DNA from: Anaerolineales bacterium
Lineage (GTDB): Bacteria; Chloroflexota; Anaerolineae; Anaerolineales; Villigracilaceae
Assembly: GCA_030018695.1 (NCBI GenBank)
Contig: JASEHI010000008.1
Coordinates: forward strand, 1-57,351
Direction: 5' to 3'
DNA length: 57,351 nt
In this document: in pieces, positions 17,069 through 24,423 of the stretch
How the letters are laid out: every line of letters begins with the position of its first letter
Position numbering within the stretch: the first letter of the stretch is position 1
Program-made: the position numbers and the translations under genes
Notes under the pieces: generated by a model
What the model was told of the DNA's origin: nothing
What the model saw: only the letters and a program-made list of their open reading frames with translations
Databases searched by the model: none

Positions 17069-18126
17069 GCGCAGCACCCTTCGATAAGGTCTCGACAAGC
17101 TCGACCTGACAACTCAGGGCAACGCCTACTCGGCAGGGTGGCGACCTCTTTCGCCCAGGCGCGTTCGGCGCGATACCAGTCTACGAGCCGTTGGACTCCC
17201 TCACGCAGACCGACCTGCGGTTGCCAACCGAGCAAACGGCGCGCCTTGCTCACGTCCGCCCAGTTGGTCAGCATGTCGGCTGGATTGGGCGGATGGCGCT
17301 GGATGTTGGCTGGCTTGCCGATCACTTCTTCGAGCATCTCGATCAGCCCGTTCATTGTGATGACCTCATGCCCACCCAGGTTGAGGATCTCGTAGCCGAG
17401 CGGCTTTAGAGCAGCGAGGGTGCCGCCCGCGATGTCATCCAGGTAGGTGAAGCCGCGCGACTGTTCCCCGCTCCCGTACAAGTGGAGAGGCTGCCCCTCG
17501 CTGATCCACTTTGCAAAGCGGAACATGCTCATATCCGGGCGGCCGGCCGGACCGTAGACGGTAAAATAGCGCACCACGCTCACATCCAAACCGTAGAGCG
17601 AGTGATAACTATGGCAAAGCACCTCGGCGGATTTCTTGCTGGCCGCGTAGGGCTGGAGGGGATGGTCGCTGTCGGCGGTTTCGGGGGTGGGGAGGGGCGC
17701 ATTGGCGCCGTATATGCTGGAGGTCGAGGCCAGGATGAATTTTTCGATGCCACACTGGCGGCAGAGTTCCAATAAGTTCAGCGTGCCGAGGACGTTAGTC
17801 TCGATGAATGCCCAGGGATCTTCGACGCTGGCGCGCACCCCGGCGCGGGCGGCCAAATTCACAACAGCGTCCCACGGTTGAACGGTTGAACGTTTGACCG
17901 TTAGAACGTTCAACCGTTCCAACGCCTGTCGGTCCGAAATATCGAGTTTATGGAATGTAAAGCCGGGCAACGCCTGCAGTCTGTGCAGTCGATGCTCTTT
18001 CATGCGCACGTCATAGGCGGCGTTCAAGTTGTCCACGCCGACGACGGTGTGACCTTGTTCGAGCAGCATTTCGGCGACGCGCGCGCCGATGAATCCGGCC
18101 GCGCCGGTAACGAGATAGTGTCCCAA
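17065..18126 (-). CDS. NAD-dependent epimerase, UDP-glucuronate 4-epimerase-like
   Basis: A 353-aa extended SDR: GAAGFIGARVAEML, VDNLNAAYDVRMKEHRLHRL (the loop typical of UDP-glucuronate 4-epimerases), STSSIYG, a YAASKKSAE motif (YxxxK) and VYGPAGRPDMSMFRF. The last 20 or so residues (after KEVATL) are encoded entirely by the nested A+B+C repeat. A palindrome-rich insertion (LERLNVLTVKRSTVQP) sits between DISDRQA and WDAVVNLAA, where family members are shorter. Both additions are in frame. Confidence 0.8.
   Translation of the reverse strand: MGHYLVTGAAGFIGARVAEMLLEQGHTVVGVDNLNAAYDVRMKEHRLHRLQALPGFTFHKLDISDRQALERLNVLTVKRSTVQPWDAVVNLAARAGVRASVEDPWAFIETNVLGTLNLLELCRQCGIEKFILASTSSIYGANAPLPTPETADSDHPLQPYAASKKSAEVLCHSYHSLYGLDVSVVRYFTVYGPAGRPDMSMFRFAKWISEGQPLHLYGSGEQSRGFTYLDDIAGGTLAALKPLGYEILNLGGHEVITMNGLIEMLEEVIGKPANIQRHPPNPADMLTNWADVSKARRLLGWQPQVGLREGVQRLVDWYRAERAWAKEVATLPSRRCPELSGRACRDLIEGCCA
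17068..17133 (+). repeat. Three-level nested element A[B[C]]
   Basis: The left A half TGCGCAGCA is at 17068-17076, a 48-nt block at 17077-17124, and the right A half CCTACTCGG at 17125-17133. The block starts CCCTTCGA and ends CTCAGGGCAACG, as element B does at 32677-32700. In between is a B-like palindrome with core AGGTCTCGACAAGCTCGACC. The total is 66 nt, read through in frame by the epimerase. Confidence 0.85.
17880..17919. repeat. Palindrome inside the epimerase gene
   Basis: Arms GAACGGTTGAACGT and ACGTTCAACCGTTC (14 bp each) flank a 12-nt loop. Related GAACGTTTGAACGTTC words recur at 21193-21230 in the 3' end of rimI. Confidence 0.7.
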
Positions 18127-18189
18127 GTCGTCACGCTTTCCGTTTTACGTTTTCCGTTTTACGCATTACGCATTACGCCAAAGTAAAAT

Positions 18190-18300
18190 GGGTGTGTTTC
18201 ATTTCCAGTTGAACAACCGTCCCGAAGGTTCAGAAAACGGCCAGAACCTTCGAGAAAACCTTCGGGACGTTCCTTCTTTCAACTCATTTGAAATGCACCC
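18190..18300. repeat. Dispersed hairpin repeat G
   Basis: It begins GGGTGTGTTTC and ends GAAATGCACCC. Inside are the inverted words CCGTCCCGAAGGTT and AACCTTCGGGACGTT. Other copies are at 27232-27328 and 43854-43947. The flanks hold simple runs of CGTTTTACG-like words. It fills most of the gene-free stretch before the dehydrogenase. Confidence 0.85.
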
Positions 18301-18329
18301 AAGTAAAACGTAATGTGAAAAACGTAATA

Positions 18330-19652
18330 TCAGAGCCTTACAACTTTCGGGCTTTCTTTGCCCGCCCTGCCCAGCGCGTTGCGGCTGTCGAAGATGAATT
18401 TCGCCGCTTCCAGGATCGCCGGGTAGTCATAGACTTTATGGTCGGTGACGATGACCACGCAATCGGAGGCGCGGACGGCGGCCATCAGCTCTGGCACGCT
18501 TTCCATTTCCAGGCCATTGTGGGTGTGAAGGTGTGGAATGTACGGGTCATGGTACGAAACCTCGGCGCCCTTCTTCTGCAACAGGCCGATGACATCCAGA
18601 GCGGGAGATTCGCGCAGGTCGTCAATATCTGGTTTATAAGCCGCGCCCAGCACCAGGCATTTAGCGCCTTTGAGCAGCTCGCCGCGCGCGTTCATGGCTT
18701 CCATCACGCGGTTGACCACGTAACGCGGCATGTTGGTGTTGATCTCGGAGGCCAGCTCGATGAAGTGGGCGTTATAGTTGAAGGTCTTCATCTTCCACGA
18801 GAGATAGAGCGGGTCAATCGGGATGCAGTGGCCGCCCAGCCCCGGCCCCGGCGTGAATTTCATGAAGCCGAAGGGCTTGCTGGCGGCTGCCTCGATGACT
18901 TCCCACACGTCCACGCCCAGGCGTTCGCACATGATGGCCATCTCGTTGACCAGCCCGATGTTGATCATGCGAAAGGTGTTCTCGAGCAGCTTGGCCATCT
19001 CGGCCGCTTCCGCCGATGAGACCGGATGGATGGTTTTCAGCGCCTGCGAATACCAGGCCGTAGCGACTTCGCCGCACGCCTCTGTAATGCCACCCATGAC
19101 CTTGGGCGTGTTGATCGTCGTCCAGTCCTCGCGGCCCGGGTCGACGCGCTCCGGCGAGAAGGCCAGGAAGAAGTCCTCGCCGACCGTCAGCCCCTTTTCA
19201 GCGCCGAGTTTGGGCAGCAGCATCTCGCGCGTCGTGCCGGGGTAGGTGGTCGATTCCAGCACCACGACCATGCCCGGGTGCATGTATCTGGCGAGTTCCT
19301 CGGTGGCGGACATGATGAAGGACATATCCGGGTCGCCGGTCTTGCGCAGCGGCGTGGGGACGCAGATGCTGACCGCCTCGATTTCCTTTAGCGCCGAGAA
19401 ATCGGCCGTTGCTTTGAGATGGCCGGACTTGACCAGTTTCGCCACCGTTTCGGTCGGCACATCCGGGATGTAGCTGACACCCTTGTTCAAGGTTTCGACC
19501 TTGCGCTGGTCCGGGTCAATACCGGTGACGATGAAGCCGGCCTCGGCAAAGACGACCGCCAGCGGCAGGCCGACGTAGCCCATACCGAGGACGGCGACGC
19601 GGGCAGTTTTCTCGCGGAGTTGGGCGAGAAGTTTCTGTTGAATGTCTGTCAC
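18330..19652 (-). CDS. wbpA: UDP-N-acetyl-hexosamine 6-dehydrogenase (WbpA/WecC family)
   Basis: A 440-aa nucleotide-sugar dehydrogenase. Visible are the NAD-binding GMGYVGLPLAVVFAEAGF, ICVPTPLRKTGDPDMS, ESTTYPGTT, FSPERVDPG, and the catalytic-cysteine motif GPGLGGHCIPIDPLYLSWK. It makes a UDP-uronic acid by two-step NAD oxidation. The VPTPL and GGHCIPIDP forms fit the WbpA/TviB/WecC group rather than UDP-glucose dehydrogenase. The exact substrate is an inference. The last gene of the polysaccharide run, it overlaps hepT by 4 bp. Confidence 0.85.
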   Translation of the reverse strand: MTDIQQKLLAQLREKTARVAVLGMGYVGLPLAVVFAEAGFIVTGIDPDQRKVETLNKGVSYIPDVPTETVAKLVKSGHLKATADFSALKEIEAVSICVPTPLRKTGDPDMSFIMSATEELARYMHPGMVVVLESTTYPGTTREMLLPKLGAEKGLTVGEDFFLAFSPERVDPGREDWTTINTPKVMGGITEACGEVATAWYSQALKTIHPVSSAEAAEMAKLLENTFRMINIGLVNEMAIMCERLGVDVWEVIEAAASKPFGFMKFTPGPGLGGHCIPIDPLYLSWKMKTFNYNAHFIELASEINTNMPRYVVNRVMEAMNARGELLKGAKCLVLGAAYKPDIDDLRESPALDVIGLLQKKGAEVSYHDPYIPHLHTHNGLEMESVPELMAAVRASDCVVIVTDHKVYDYPAILEAAKFIFDSRNALGRAGKESPKVVRL

Positions 19653-20077
19653 TGATTCTCCTTTTTCATAAAAATCAAAATATATTTGCGAAAGCGCTCG
19701 AAATCATCCAGATGGGATTGTAAGATGGAATAGATGATCCCAGATTCTATTTCCCAATATAAGTGCACCAGCCGGTTACGGAAGCGAGCCATATCTTGCA
19801 TGATGGGAAGGAATTCTTCTGGCAGGATTCGGTTTTCAGCAAGCACAGTAAAAATGTCTGCGTAGCCGGAAGGCGAGCGCAGCCGCTCGGTTGCCACAAT
19901 ATGATTGGCAATATCTAAACAGGACTCGATGGCTTTGTGTAAGAAACGCTCTGCCCCACCTAGAGTAAGTGGATCGCCGGTCAGATCCTCCCGTGAATAG
20001 TGAGCAAGCCGGCGCAATATTTTCAGATACGCATCCAGGCGTCCCAATCGGTCAGCAATCAGTTCGGGATCAACCAT
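19649..20077 (-). CDS. hepT: HepT-like HEPN toxin
   Basis: A 142-aa all-alpha HEPN protein (DUF86 type). The RNase motif RX4HXY is at residues 100-107 (RNRLVHLY). The Tyr is the residue AMPylated by MntA in characterised pairs. It follows mntA by one base. The same arrangement in the opposite gene order recurs at 51300-51942. Confidence 0.83.
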   Translation of the reverse strand: MVDPELIADRLGRLDAYLKILRRLAHYSREDLTGDPLTLGGAERFLHKAIESCLDIANHIVATERLRSPSGYADIFTVLAENRILPEEFLPIMQDMARFRNRLVHLYWEIESGIIYSILQSHLDDFERFRKYILIFMKKENQ

Positions 20078-20078
20078 T

Positions 20079-20519
20079 TTATCCTCCTGGTACGGAAAGT
20101 TCAGTTAGAGCGTAGCGGAAATACTCTCTGGAATATTGCTTCAGGAAAGGTAAAAGGTCAAAGTATTCTCGTCGGGCCGATGTCTCAAATTGTACACGGA
20201 GGTTTTCGTCCCGGCAGTAGATCAAAATGCCTTCAGTAACAATTCTCCCGCGCGCAACAGGCGGCGCGAAAGTAGCCTCGCGCGCATCCGCCTGGGGGAA
20301 CCCCAGACGTTCAAGCGTTGCCTCCAATCCCATCTCAAGATGAAATTGCTCCAGGTTGTCCATTTTATCGCCCGTGATTATGGCCAAGTCAAGATCACTT
20401 AGTGAGGTAGCTTGGCCGCGCGCTACAGAGCCATACACATAAGCGAGTTTAACAGGTGTAGTTGGCAGCAGGTCGGACAAACAGTTTTTCAGTCGGGTGA
20501 GGTCAATTGTGGATGCCAT
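20079..20519 (-). CDS. mntA: MntA-like nucleotidyltransferase antitoxin
   Basis: A 146-aa minimal nucleotidyltransferase. The signature GSVARGQATSLSDLDLAI (GS-x10-DxD) is at residues 30-45. In known systems MntA oligo-AMPylates HepT to switch it off. It is encoded directly upstream of hepT. Confidence 0.83.
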   Translation of the reverse strand: MASTIDLTRLKNCLSDLLPTTPVKLAYVYGSVARGQATSLSDLDLAIITGDKMDNLEQFHLEMGLEATLERLGFPQADAREATFAPPVARGRIVTEGILIYCRDENLRVQFETSARREYFDLLPFLKQYSREYFRYALTELSVPGG

Positions 20520-20543
20520 ACTTTACTCACTGAGCTAAGAGTT

Positions 20544-21173
20544 CTATAACAAACTCAACTGCGTTGGTAGTTCCTTCGATTCATCAACAGCCTGTGCGGA
20601 GCGCTTCAGGGCAGCTCGAGCCTGATCCAGCAGTATTGGCAATTGGGCGAAATCTTTCAGGATGGCGGGTTTCAGGGCTGCCTGATGCAACGCGGCGGCC
20701 GGGTGGAACATGGCAATCACGAAACGCTCGCCAACGCGGCACATTTGTCCATGCACGGCACTGATCTTGACGCCCGGCATGTACTTGCCCATCGAGTAGC
20801 GTCCGAGGGTGATGATGATCTTCGGGTTGATCGCCGCGATCTGCCGCTCAAGGTACTCGTCGCAGGCTGCCAGCTCCTCGGGTAATGGGTCGCGGTTGGC
20901 CGGTGGGCGGCACTTGACCACGTTGCCGATCCACACCTCCGGGCGCTTCAACCCGGCCTGGGCCAGCAATTCATCCAGGAACTTTCCCGCGGCGCCGACG
21001 AACGGACGTCCCTGCTCGTTTTCGTAAAAGCCCGGCCCCTCGCCGATGAACATGATCTCGGTGTTCGCCGGGCCTTCGCCCGGTACGGACATCTTGCGTG
21101 AGTGATAGAGCGCGCATTTCTGGCAGACGGCAACTTCATTCGTGATTTGAGCAAGGGTCTCTTCAGAGTTCAT
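20544..21173 (-). CDS. Family 4 uracil-DNA glycosylase (Fe-S)
   Basis: It excises uracil from DNA. A 209-aa protein with GEGPGFYENEQGRPFVGAAG (motif A), four cysteines (C17, C20, C88, C104) placed to bind a [4Fe-4S] cluster, and the C-terminal FHPAAAL motif. It overlaps rimI by ATGA, giving an operon tsaE-tsaB-rimI-udg. Confidence 0.9.
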   Translation of the reverse strand: MNSEETLAQITNEVAVCQKCALYHSRKMSVPGEGPANTEIMFIGEGPGFYENEQGRPFVGAAGKFLDELLAQAGLKRPEVWIGNVVKCRPPANRDPLPEELAACDEYLERQIAAINPKIIITLGRYSMGKYMPGVKISAVHGQMCRVGERFVIAMFHPAAALHQAALKPAILKDFAQLPILLDQARAALKRSAQAVDESKELPTQLSLL

Positions 21174-21709
21174 CTCGCCTCCGTTGACACGTTTCCACGT
21201 TCAAACGTTTGAACGTTCAAACGTTCCAACGTCATAAGAATCGCATCTTCATCGTTATCTTTATAGTAACGCGGCCGGCGACCTGTGACCTCGAAGCCGA
21301 ATTTGCGGTACATGGCCTGAGCCGCCGTGTTGCTTGCCCGCACCTCCAGGAAAGCCCGCCGCGCGCCCTCGGCAAAAGCGGCTGTGAGGGCTTCCGCGAT
21401 CATCCGGCAGCCGATTCCATTGCGCCTAAAATCCGGGTGGACGGCGAACGTGGCGATATGCGCCTCGTCAACTACGAGCCATAATACCAACATGCCGAGG
21501 ATCTGGTTCCTGCCATTCACCTGCACCTCAGCCACCCAAGAGCGAGAGGCCGCGTTTTCGCTCACCTCGAAGCGGAACGAGCGCTCCGGCCAGGGCATGT
21601 TGAAAGAGAACGTGTCAATCGCGTGGACAGCCGGTACATCCTCCAATCGCATGCGCCGGAAAACCAGTTGAAGGTTGGCAAGTTTGCAGGTTGGCAAGTT
21701 TTGGTTCAC
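21170..21709 (-). CDS. rimI: Ribosomal-protein-alanine N-acetyltransferase RimI-like
   Basis: A GNAT enzyme of about 179 aa. It has LVFRRMRLEDVPAVHAID, ATFAVHPDFRRNGIGCRMI (acetyl-CoA loop R-x-x-G-x-G/A), and EVRASNTAAQAMYRKFGFEVTGRRPRYY. The start is taken as the GTG at 21709 that overlaps the tsaB stop (GTGA). An ATG at 21652 inside the domain is too late. Both termini are encoded by short tandem or palindromic repeats (CAAACTTGCCAACC-like at the 5' end, AACGTTCAAACG-like at the 3' end), an unusual way to extend a protein. Confidence 0.85.
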   Translation of the reverse strand: MNQNLPTCKLANLQLVFRRMRLEDVPAVHAIDTFSFNMPWPERSFRFEVSENAASRSWVAEVQVNGRNQILGMLVLWLVVDEAHIATFAVHPDFRRNGIGCRMIAEALTAAFAEGARRAFLEVRASNTAAQAMYRKFGFEVTGRRPRYYKDNDEDAILMTLERLNVQTFERGNVSTEAR

Positions 21710-22377
21710 GCGGGCAGGCCTCCCGCGACGTACAAATAGATTGGCGCGAGAGAGGCGGCCGGGTCCACTTTGCCAGCCTGCCATTTTTGCCATGCGATTT
21801 CGGCCAGGATTCCCGGCCGGCGGACGCAGCGCGCCGGAGAGGCCAAAATAATGTTCTTGAATTTGCGCGCCAGTCGCTGACGATCTTCAGCGGTCAACTC
21901 GCCGCAGACAAGGGTTGGTGTGGAGATGCTTTGGGCTAAATCGTCGGCTGTCGTCACCGCGGCCGGACCTTCGGCCTGCCAGCCGTTTTCGGAGGCGCGG
22001 TACCAGCCGACAGCCAAACGTCCGCGCCCGGCCTGTAGAATGGCGGCCAGCGGTAGTTTATGCACGGGTTGCGCGAAAGCCAGGATGTCCAAGGTAGGAA
22101 TCCCGATCATCGGCAAATGCCGCGCCAGGGCCAGGCCTTTCGCCAGCGCCAGTCCAACGCGTAAATTTGTGAACGAGCCGGGGCCTAAGGCCACGCCCAG
22201 GGCTTTGATCTCATCAATTTTGACGCCGGCACGCGCCAGAAGTTCGGCCAAGGCCGGGGCAAGGTGGCTGGTGTGATGGGCGCGGCTGTGCCAGAACAAT
22301 TCGCCGATGAGCTGTGTCCCGTCGTAGAGCGCCAGGCCCACTTGCGCAGTAGAAGTATCCAGCGCCAGCAGCATCAC
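21706..22377 (-). CDS. tsaB: tRNA t6A biosynthesis protein TsaB
   Basis: A 223-aa ASKHA-fold protein: LALDTSTAQVGLALYDG, HTSHLAPALAELLARAG, and the TsaB hallmark GVALGPGSFTNLRVGLALAKGLA. It forms the complex with TsaD and TsaE that makes threonylcarbamoyladenosine at position 37 of tRNA. Coupled by ATGA to tsaE and GTGA to rimI. tsaD is not in the window. Confidence 0.92.
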   Translation of the reverse strand: MMLLALDTSTAQVGLALYDGTQLIGELFWHSRAHHTSHLAPALAELLARAGVKIDEIKALGVALGPGSFTNLRVGLALAKGLALARHLPMIGIPTLDILAFAQPVHKLPLAAILQAGRGRLAVGWYRASENGWQAEGPAAVTTADDLAQSISTPTLVCGELTAEDRQRLARKFKNIILASPARCVRRPGILAEIAWQKWQAGKVDPAASLAPIYLYVAGGLPA

Positions 22378-22871
22378 GCCACCCCATAGACAGCCAGGCG
22401 CAGGGCTGCCAGCAGGCGTTCATAATGTTCGCCGTGTGTTGTGAAGCGCATCTCACGGTGCTCTTCAGCCACGTACTCCAGTTTCACCCACAAGCGATCG
22501 CCCGGTAAAACAGGTTCAACCCGTTCCGGCCATTCGACCACCAGCGGCCCTTGAGCCAAAAGTTCCTCAATATCCAACTCTTCGGCCTCGGGGGCGGATT
22601 CCAGCCGGTAGGCATCCAGGTGGAAAAGCGGGACTGTGTCTGGCCGCTGGTAAACGTTGACCAGCACGAAAGTCGGGCTGGAGACGACCTCCAGCGAACC
22701 CCAACCCTGCGCCAGGCCCTGGACAAGGGTGGTCTTGCCCGCGCCGAGTTCGCCCTGCAGACAGATCACGTCTCCAGCCTGGAGCAACCCGCCCAGGCGC
22801 ATGCCGACGCGGCGGGTCTGTTCCGGGCTGCGGCTGAAAATTTCCAGAGTGTTTGAGTCCAGGATGGGCAT
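22374..22871 (-). CDS. tsaE: tRNA t6A ATPase TsaE
   Basis: A 165-aa P-loop protein: LQGELGAGKTTLVQGLAQG (Walker A), SPTFVLVNVYQ, FHLDAYRLE and WPERVEPVLP are characteristic of TsaE. It is the first gene of the t6A/rimI/udg operon. A TATAAT 9 nt before the ATG and no Shine-Dalgarno suggest a leaderless start. Confidence 0.92.
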   Translation of the reverse strand: MPILDSNTLEIFSRSPEQTRRVGMRLGGLLQAGDVICLQGELGAGKTTLVQGLAQGWGSLEVVSSPTFVLVNVYQRPDTVPLFHLDAYRLESAPEAEELDIEELLAQGPLVVEWPERVEPVLPGDRLWVKLEYVAEEHREMRFTTHGEHYERLLAALRLAVYGVA

Positions 22872-22880
22872 GGCAAGGGG

Positions 22881-22886
22881 ATTATA
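22881..22886 (-). promoter_or_regulatory. -10 box giving a leaderless tsaE mRNA
   Basis: Minus-strand TATAAT is followed by CCCCTTGCC (9 nt) and the ATG of tsaE, so transcription would start at or next to the start codon. Confidence 0.6.
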
Positions 22887-24020
22887 CTACGACCTCAATC
22901 CCATTCCCAATTGCTCCCCCAGAATCCGTGCGATTGTCCGTGCGGCCTCGGGACGGGCGGCGCGGCGGCAGTTTTCGACCACCTGGGCGCGTTCAGCCGG
23001 GCGGCAGATCCACCTGGTCAGCGCTCGCACCACTTGCGGCGCTTCCGGCGCCCAGACGCCCGCGCCGACTTGTTCCACAAAGGTGACATTCCCGTCTTCC
23101 TGGCCGGGCAGTTTGGCGTAGAGGATAATGGGCAGCGCGGCGTTGAGCGCCTCCGCGATTGTCCCCGGCCCGGCCTTGGTCACCAGCATATCCGCGGCGC
23201 GCATGAAACAAGACATGTCCTGCCTGAAGCCATAGATAAAGGTCGGGTTTTCCCAGCTCCGGGCTTCGAGTTCAGCTTTGAGCCTGGCATTCCGCCCGGT
23301 AACGATGACCAGGCCCACGTCCAGCCCGGATTCGTCTATGGCACGCGCCGTCTCTGCCAATGGGCCCATGCCCTCCCCGCCGCCAATCAGCAGGACAATT
23401 GTCTTGTCCTGTGGCCAGCCCAATTGTTCGCGCAAGCTGCCTTTGTCGCCGGGAGGGGCGGAGCAGCTTTCGGTGACAGGTTGCCCGACGACGAGCACTT
23501 TTTCGGGCGGCATGCCATGTTCCAGGGCGCGCAGACGGGCTATTTCGGTCGGGACGATGATCAGGTCGGCTTTTCGGTCGAACCACAAGGCGTGCGTGCT
23601 GACCATGTCGGTTACGACGGTGATGAACGGCGGACGGTTTTTACCGAGCGCTCTCAAAAGAAAGGAATTTGCGAGCGCGTGGACACTGACCAGCATGTCG
23701 TTGGGATGTTCGCGCACCAGCCTGCGCGCGGCACGACGCACCAACGGCCATAAGGTTGAGGTCATGATGCGCGCCTGTCGGCGGCCGTCGCTGACGTAAA
23801 AACCCACGCCCCATAATTCAGGGATACGCACCAGGTCTGGATAAATTTCGGGCAGGTAGTTGTAGGGCGGCGGCGCGTAGTCTTTCAGGAAATCCACCAT
23901 TTCTGTGGAGATGGCATCGCCGAATTCCAGCTTCAGGGATTCGATGATGGCCTCGGCGGAGGCGCGGTGCCCCCCGCCGGTATCGGAAAAGAGGAAGAGG
24001 ATGTGGGGTTTTTTGGTCAT
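22887..24020 (-). CDS. MGDG synthase-type glycosyltransferase
   Basis: A 377-aa GT-B protein of the monogalactosyldiacylglycerol synthase / UgtP family (GT28). The N-terminus LFLFSDTGGGHRASAEAI carries the family GGGH motif. HALWFDRKADLIIVPTE, IGGGEGMGPL and the C-terminal donor site VTKAGPGTIAEAL follow. It transfers a sugar to diacylglycerol or a similar lipid at the membrane. The mRNA 5' end comes from an octamer array (24024-24132). The 3' end lies one base before the tsaE -10 box. Confidence 0.85.
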   Translation of the reverse strand: MTKKPHILFLFSDTGGGHRASAEAIIESLKLEFGDAISTEMVDFLKDYAPPPYNYLPEIYPDLVRIPELWGVGFYVSDGRRQARIMTSTLWPLVRRAARRLVREHPNDMLVSVHALANSFLLRALGKNRPPFITVVTDMVSTHALWFDRKADLIIVPTEIARLRALEHGMPPEKVLVVGQPVTESCSAPPGDKGSLREQLGWPQDKTIVLLIGGGEGMGPLAETARAIDESGLDVGLVIVTGRNARLKAELEARSWENPTFIYGFRQDMSCFMRAADMLVTKAGPGTIAEALNAALPIILYAKLPGQEDGNVTFVEQVGAGVWAPEAPQVVRALTRWICRPAERAQVVENCRRAARPEAARTIARILGEQLGMGLRS

Positions 24021-24023
24021 GTA

Positions 24024-24132
24024 GTTGGGTGGTTGGGTAGTTGGGTGGTTAGGTGGTTAGGTAGTTGGGTGATTGGGTGGTTGGGTGGTTAGGTGGTTGG
24101 GTGATTGGATGGTTGGGTGATTGGGTGGTTGG
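24024..24132. repeat. 8-bp tandem array (GTTGGGTG type)
   Basis: About 13.6 copies of an 8-mer, mostly GTTGGGTG with ATTGGGTG, GTTAGGTG and GTTGGGTA variants. The plus strand has regularly spaced GG/GGG runs able to form G-quadruplexes. It covers the leader of the glycosyltransferase gene and the last 14 or so codons of the DUF951 gene. Confidence 0.9.
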
Positions 24133-24310
24133 TCAGGATGGTTTTCAGCCGCCGCGCCAACTCGCGCCGCGTCAGCATCACCCGCCGCTGGCAGCCTTTG
24201 CACTCCAGGCCGATGTCCGCGCCGAGACGGGTGACCGTCCACTCGTACGAGCCGCAGGGATGCGGCTTGCGCAGGCAGAGGTGGTCGTTGAGTTGCAGAT
24301 CGGGGAGCAT
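24089..24310 (-). CDS. DUF951 family small protein
   Basis: A 73-aa protein starting MLPDLQLNDHLCLRKPHPCGS, then EWTVTRLGADIGLECKGCQRRVMLTRREL. The CGS and CKGCQ cysteines are the family's conserved putative metal-binding or nucleic-acid-binding set. Function unknown. The C-terminal tail (NHPITQPSNHPTT) is translated from the octamer array, so the natural end may once have been shorter. TATAAT ends 6 nt before the ATG. Confidence 0.85.
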   Translation of the reverse strand: MLPDLQLNDHLCLRKPHPCGSYEWTVTRLGADIGLECKGCQRRVMLTRRELARRLKTILTNHPITQPSNHPTT

Positions 24311-24329
24311 GAGAAGATTATACCCCGAA
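24285..24329. repeat. Direct repeat, copy 1: DUF951 5' end with promoter
   Basis: These 45 bp match 26204-26248 at about 42 positions. The segment holds the first codons (MLPDLQLN), the ATG and the -10 box. Copy 2 starts the membrane gene at 24424-26229. Confidence 0.85.
24317..24322 (-). promoter_or_regulatory. -10 box giving a leaderless DUF951 mRNA
   Basis: Minus-strand GGGGTATAAT followed by CTTCTC (6 nt) and ATG. The second copy is at 26236-26241. Confidence 0.65.
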
Positions 24330-24331
24330 GG

Positions 24332-24390
24332 GGATTCTTCACTCCGCTGCGCTCCGTTCACATCGTCCCGATGTCCTTTGGGAGAATGAC
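24332..24390. repeat. Element D inserted in repeat E
   Basis: Repeat E (GGATTCTTCACTCCGCTGCG and its right end AGAATGAC) is split by about 22 bp containing the hairpin ACATCG-TCC-CGATGT (plus strand). E is of the GTCATTCTGAACGGAG type seen in many environmental genomes (recalled, not searched). D recurs at 46835-46860 and 51990-52013. Confidence 0.7.
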
Positions 24391-24423
24391 TTGGCGGAAG
24401 TTATTCTTTTGCAAGCTCCTAAG

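Noticed and set aside
17069-17098. Flippase start at 17098 (ten codons earlier)
   Set aside because: Those codons come entirely from the nested repeat. The ATG at 17068 gives the usual N-terminus and an ATGA overlap.
24024-24132. Possible CRISPR array
   Set aside because: The unit is a continuous 8-bp tandem word with no spacers, and no cas genes are in the window.
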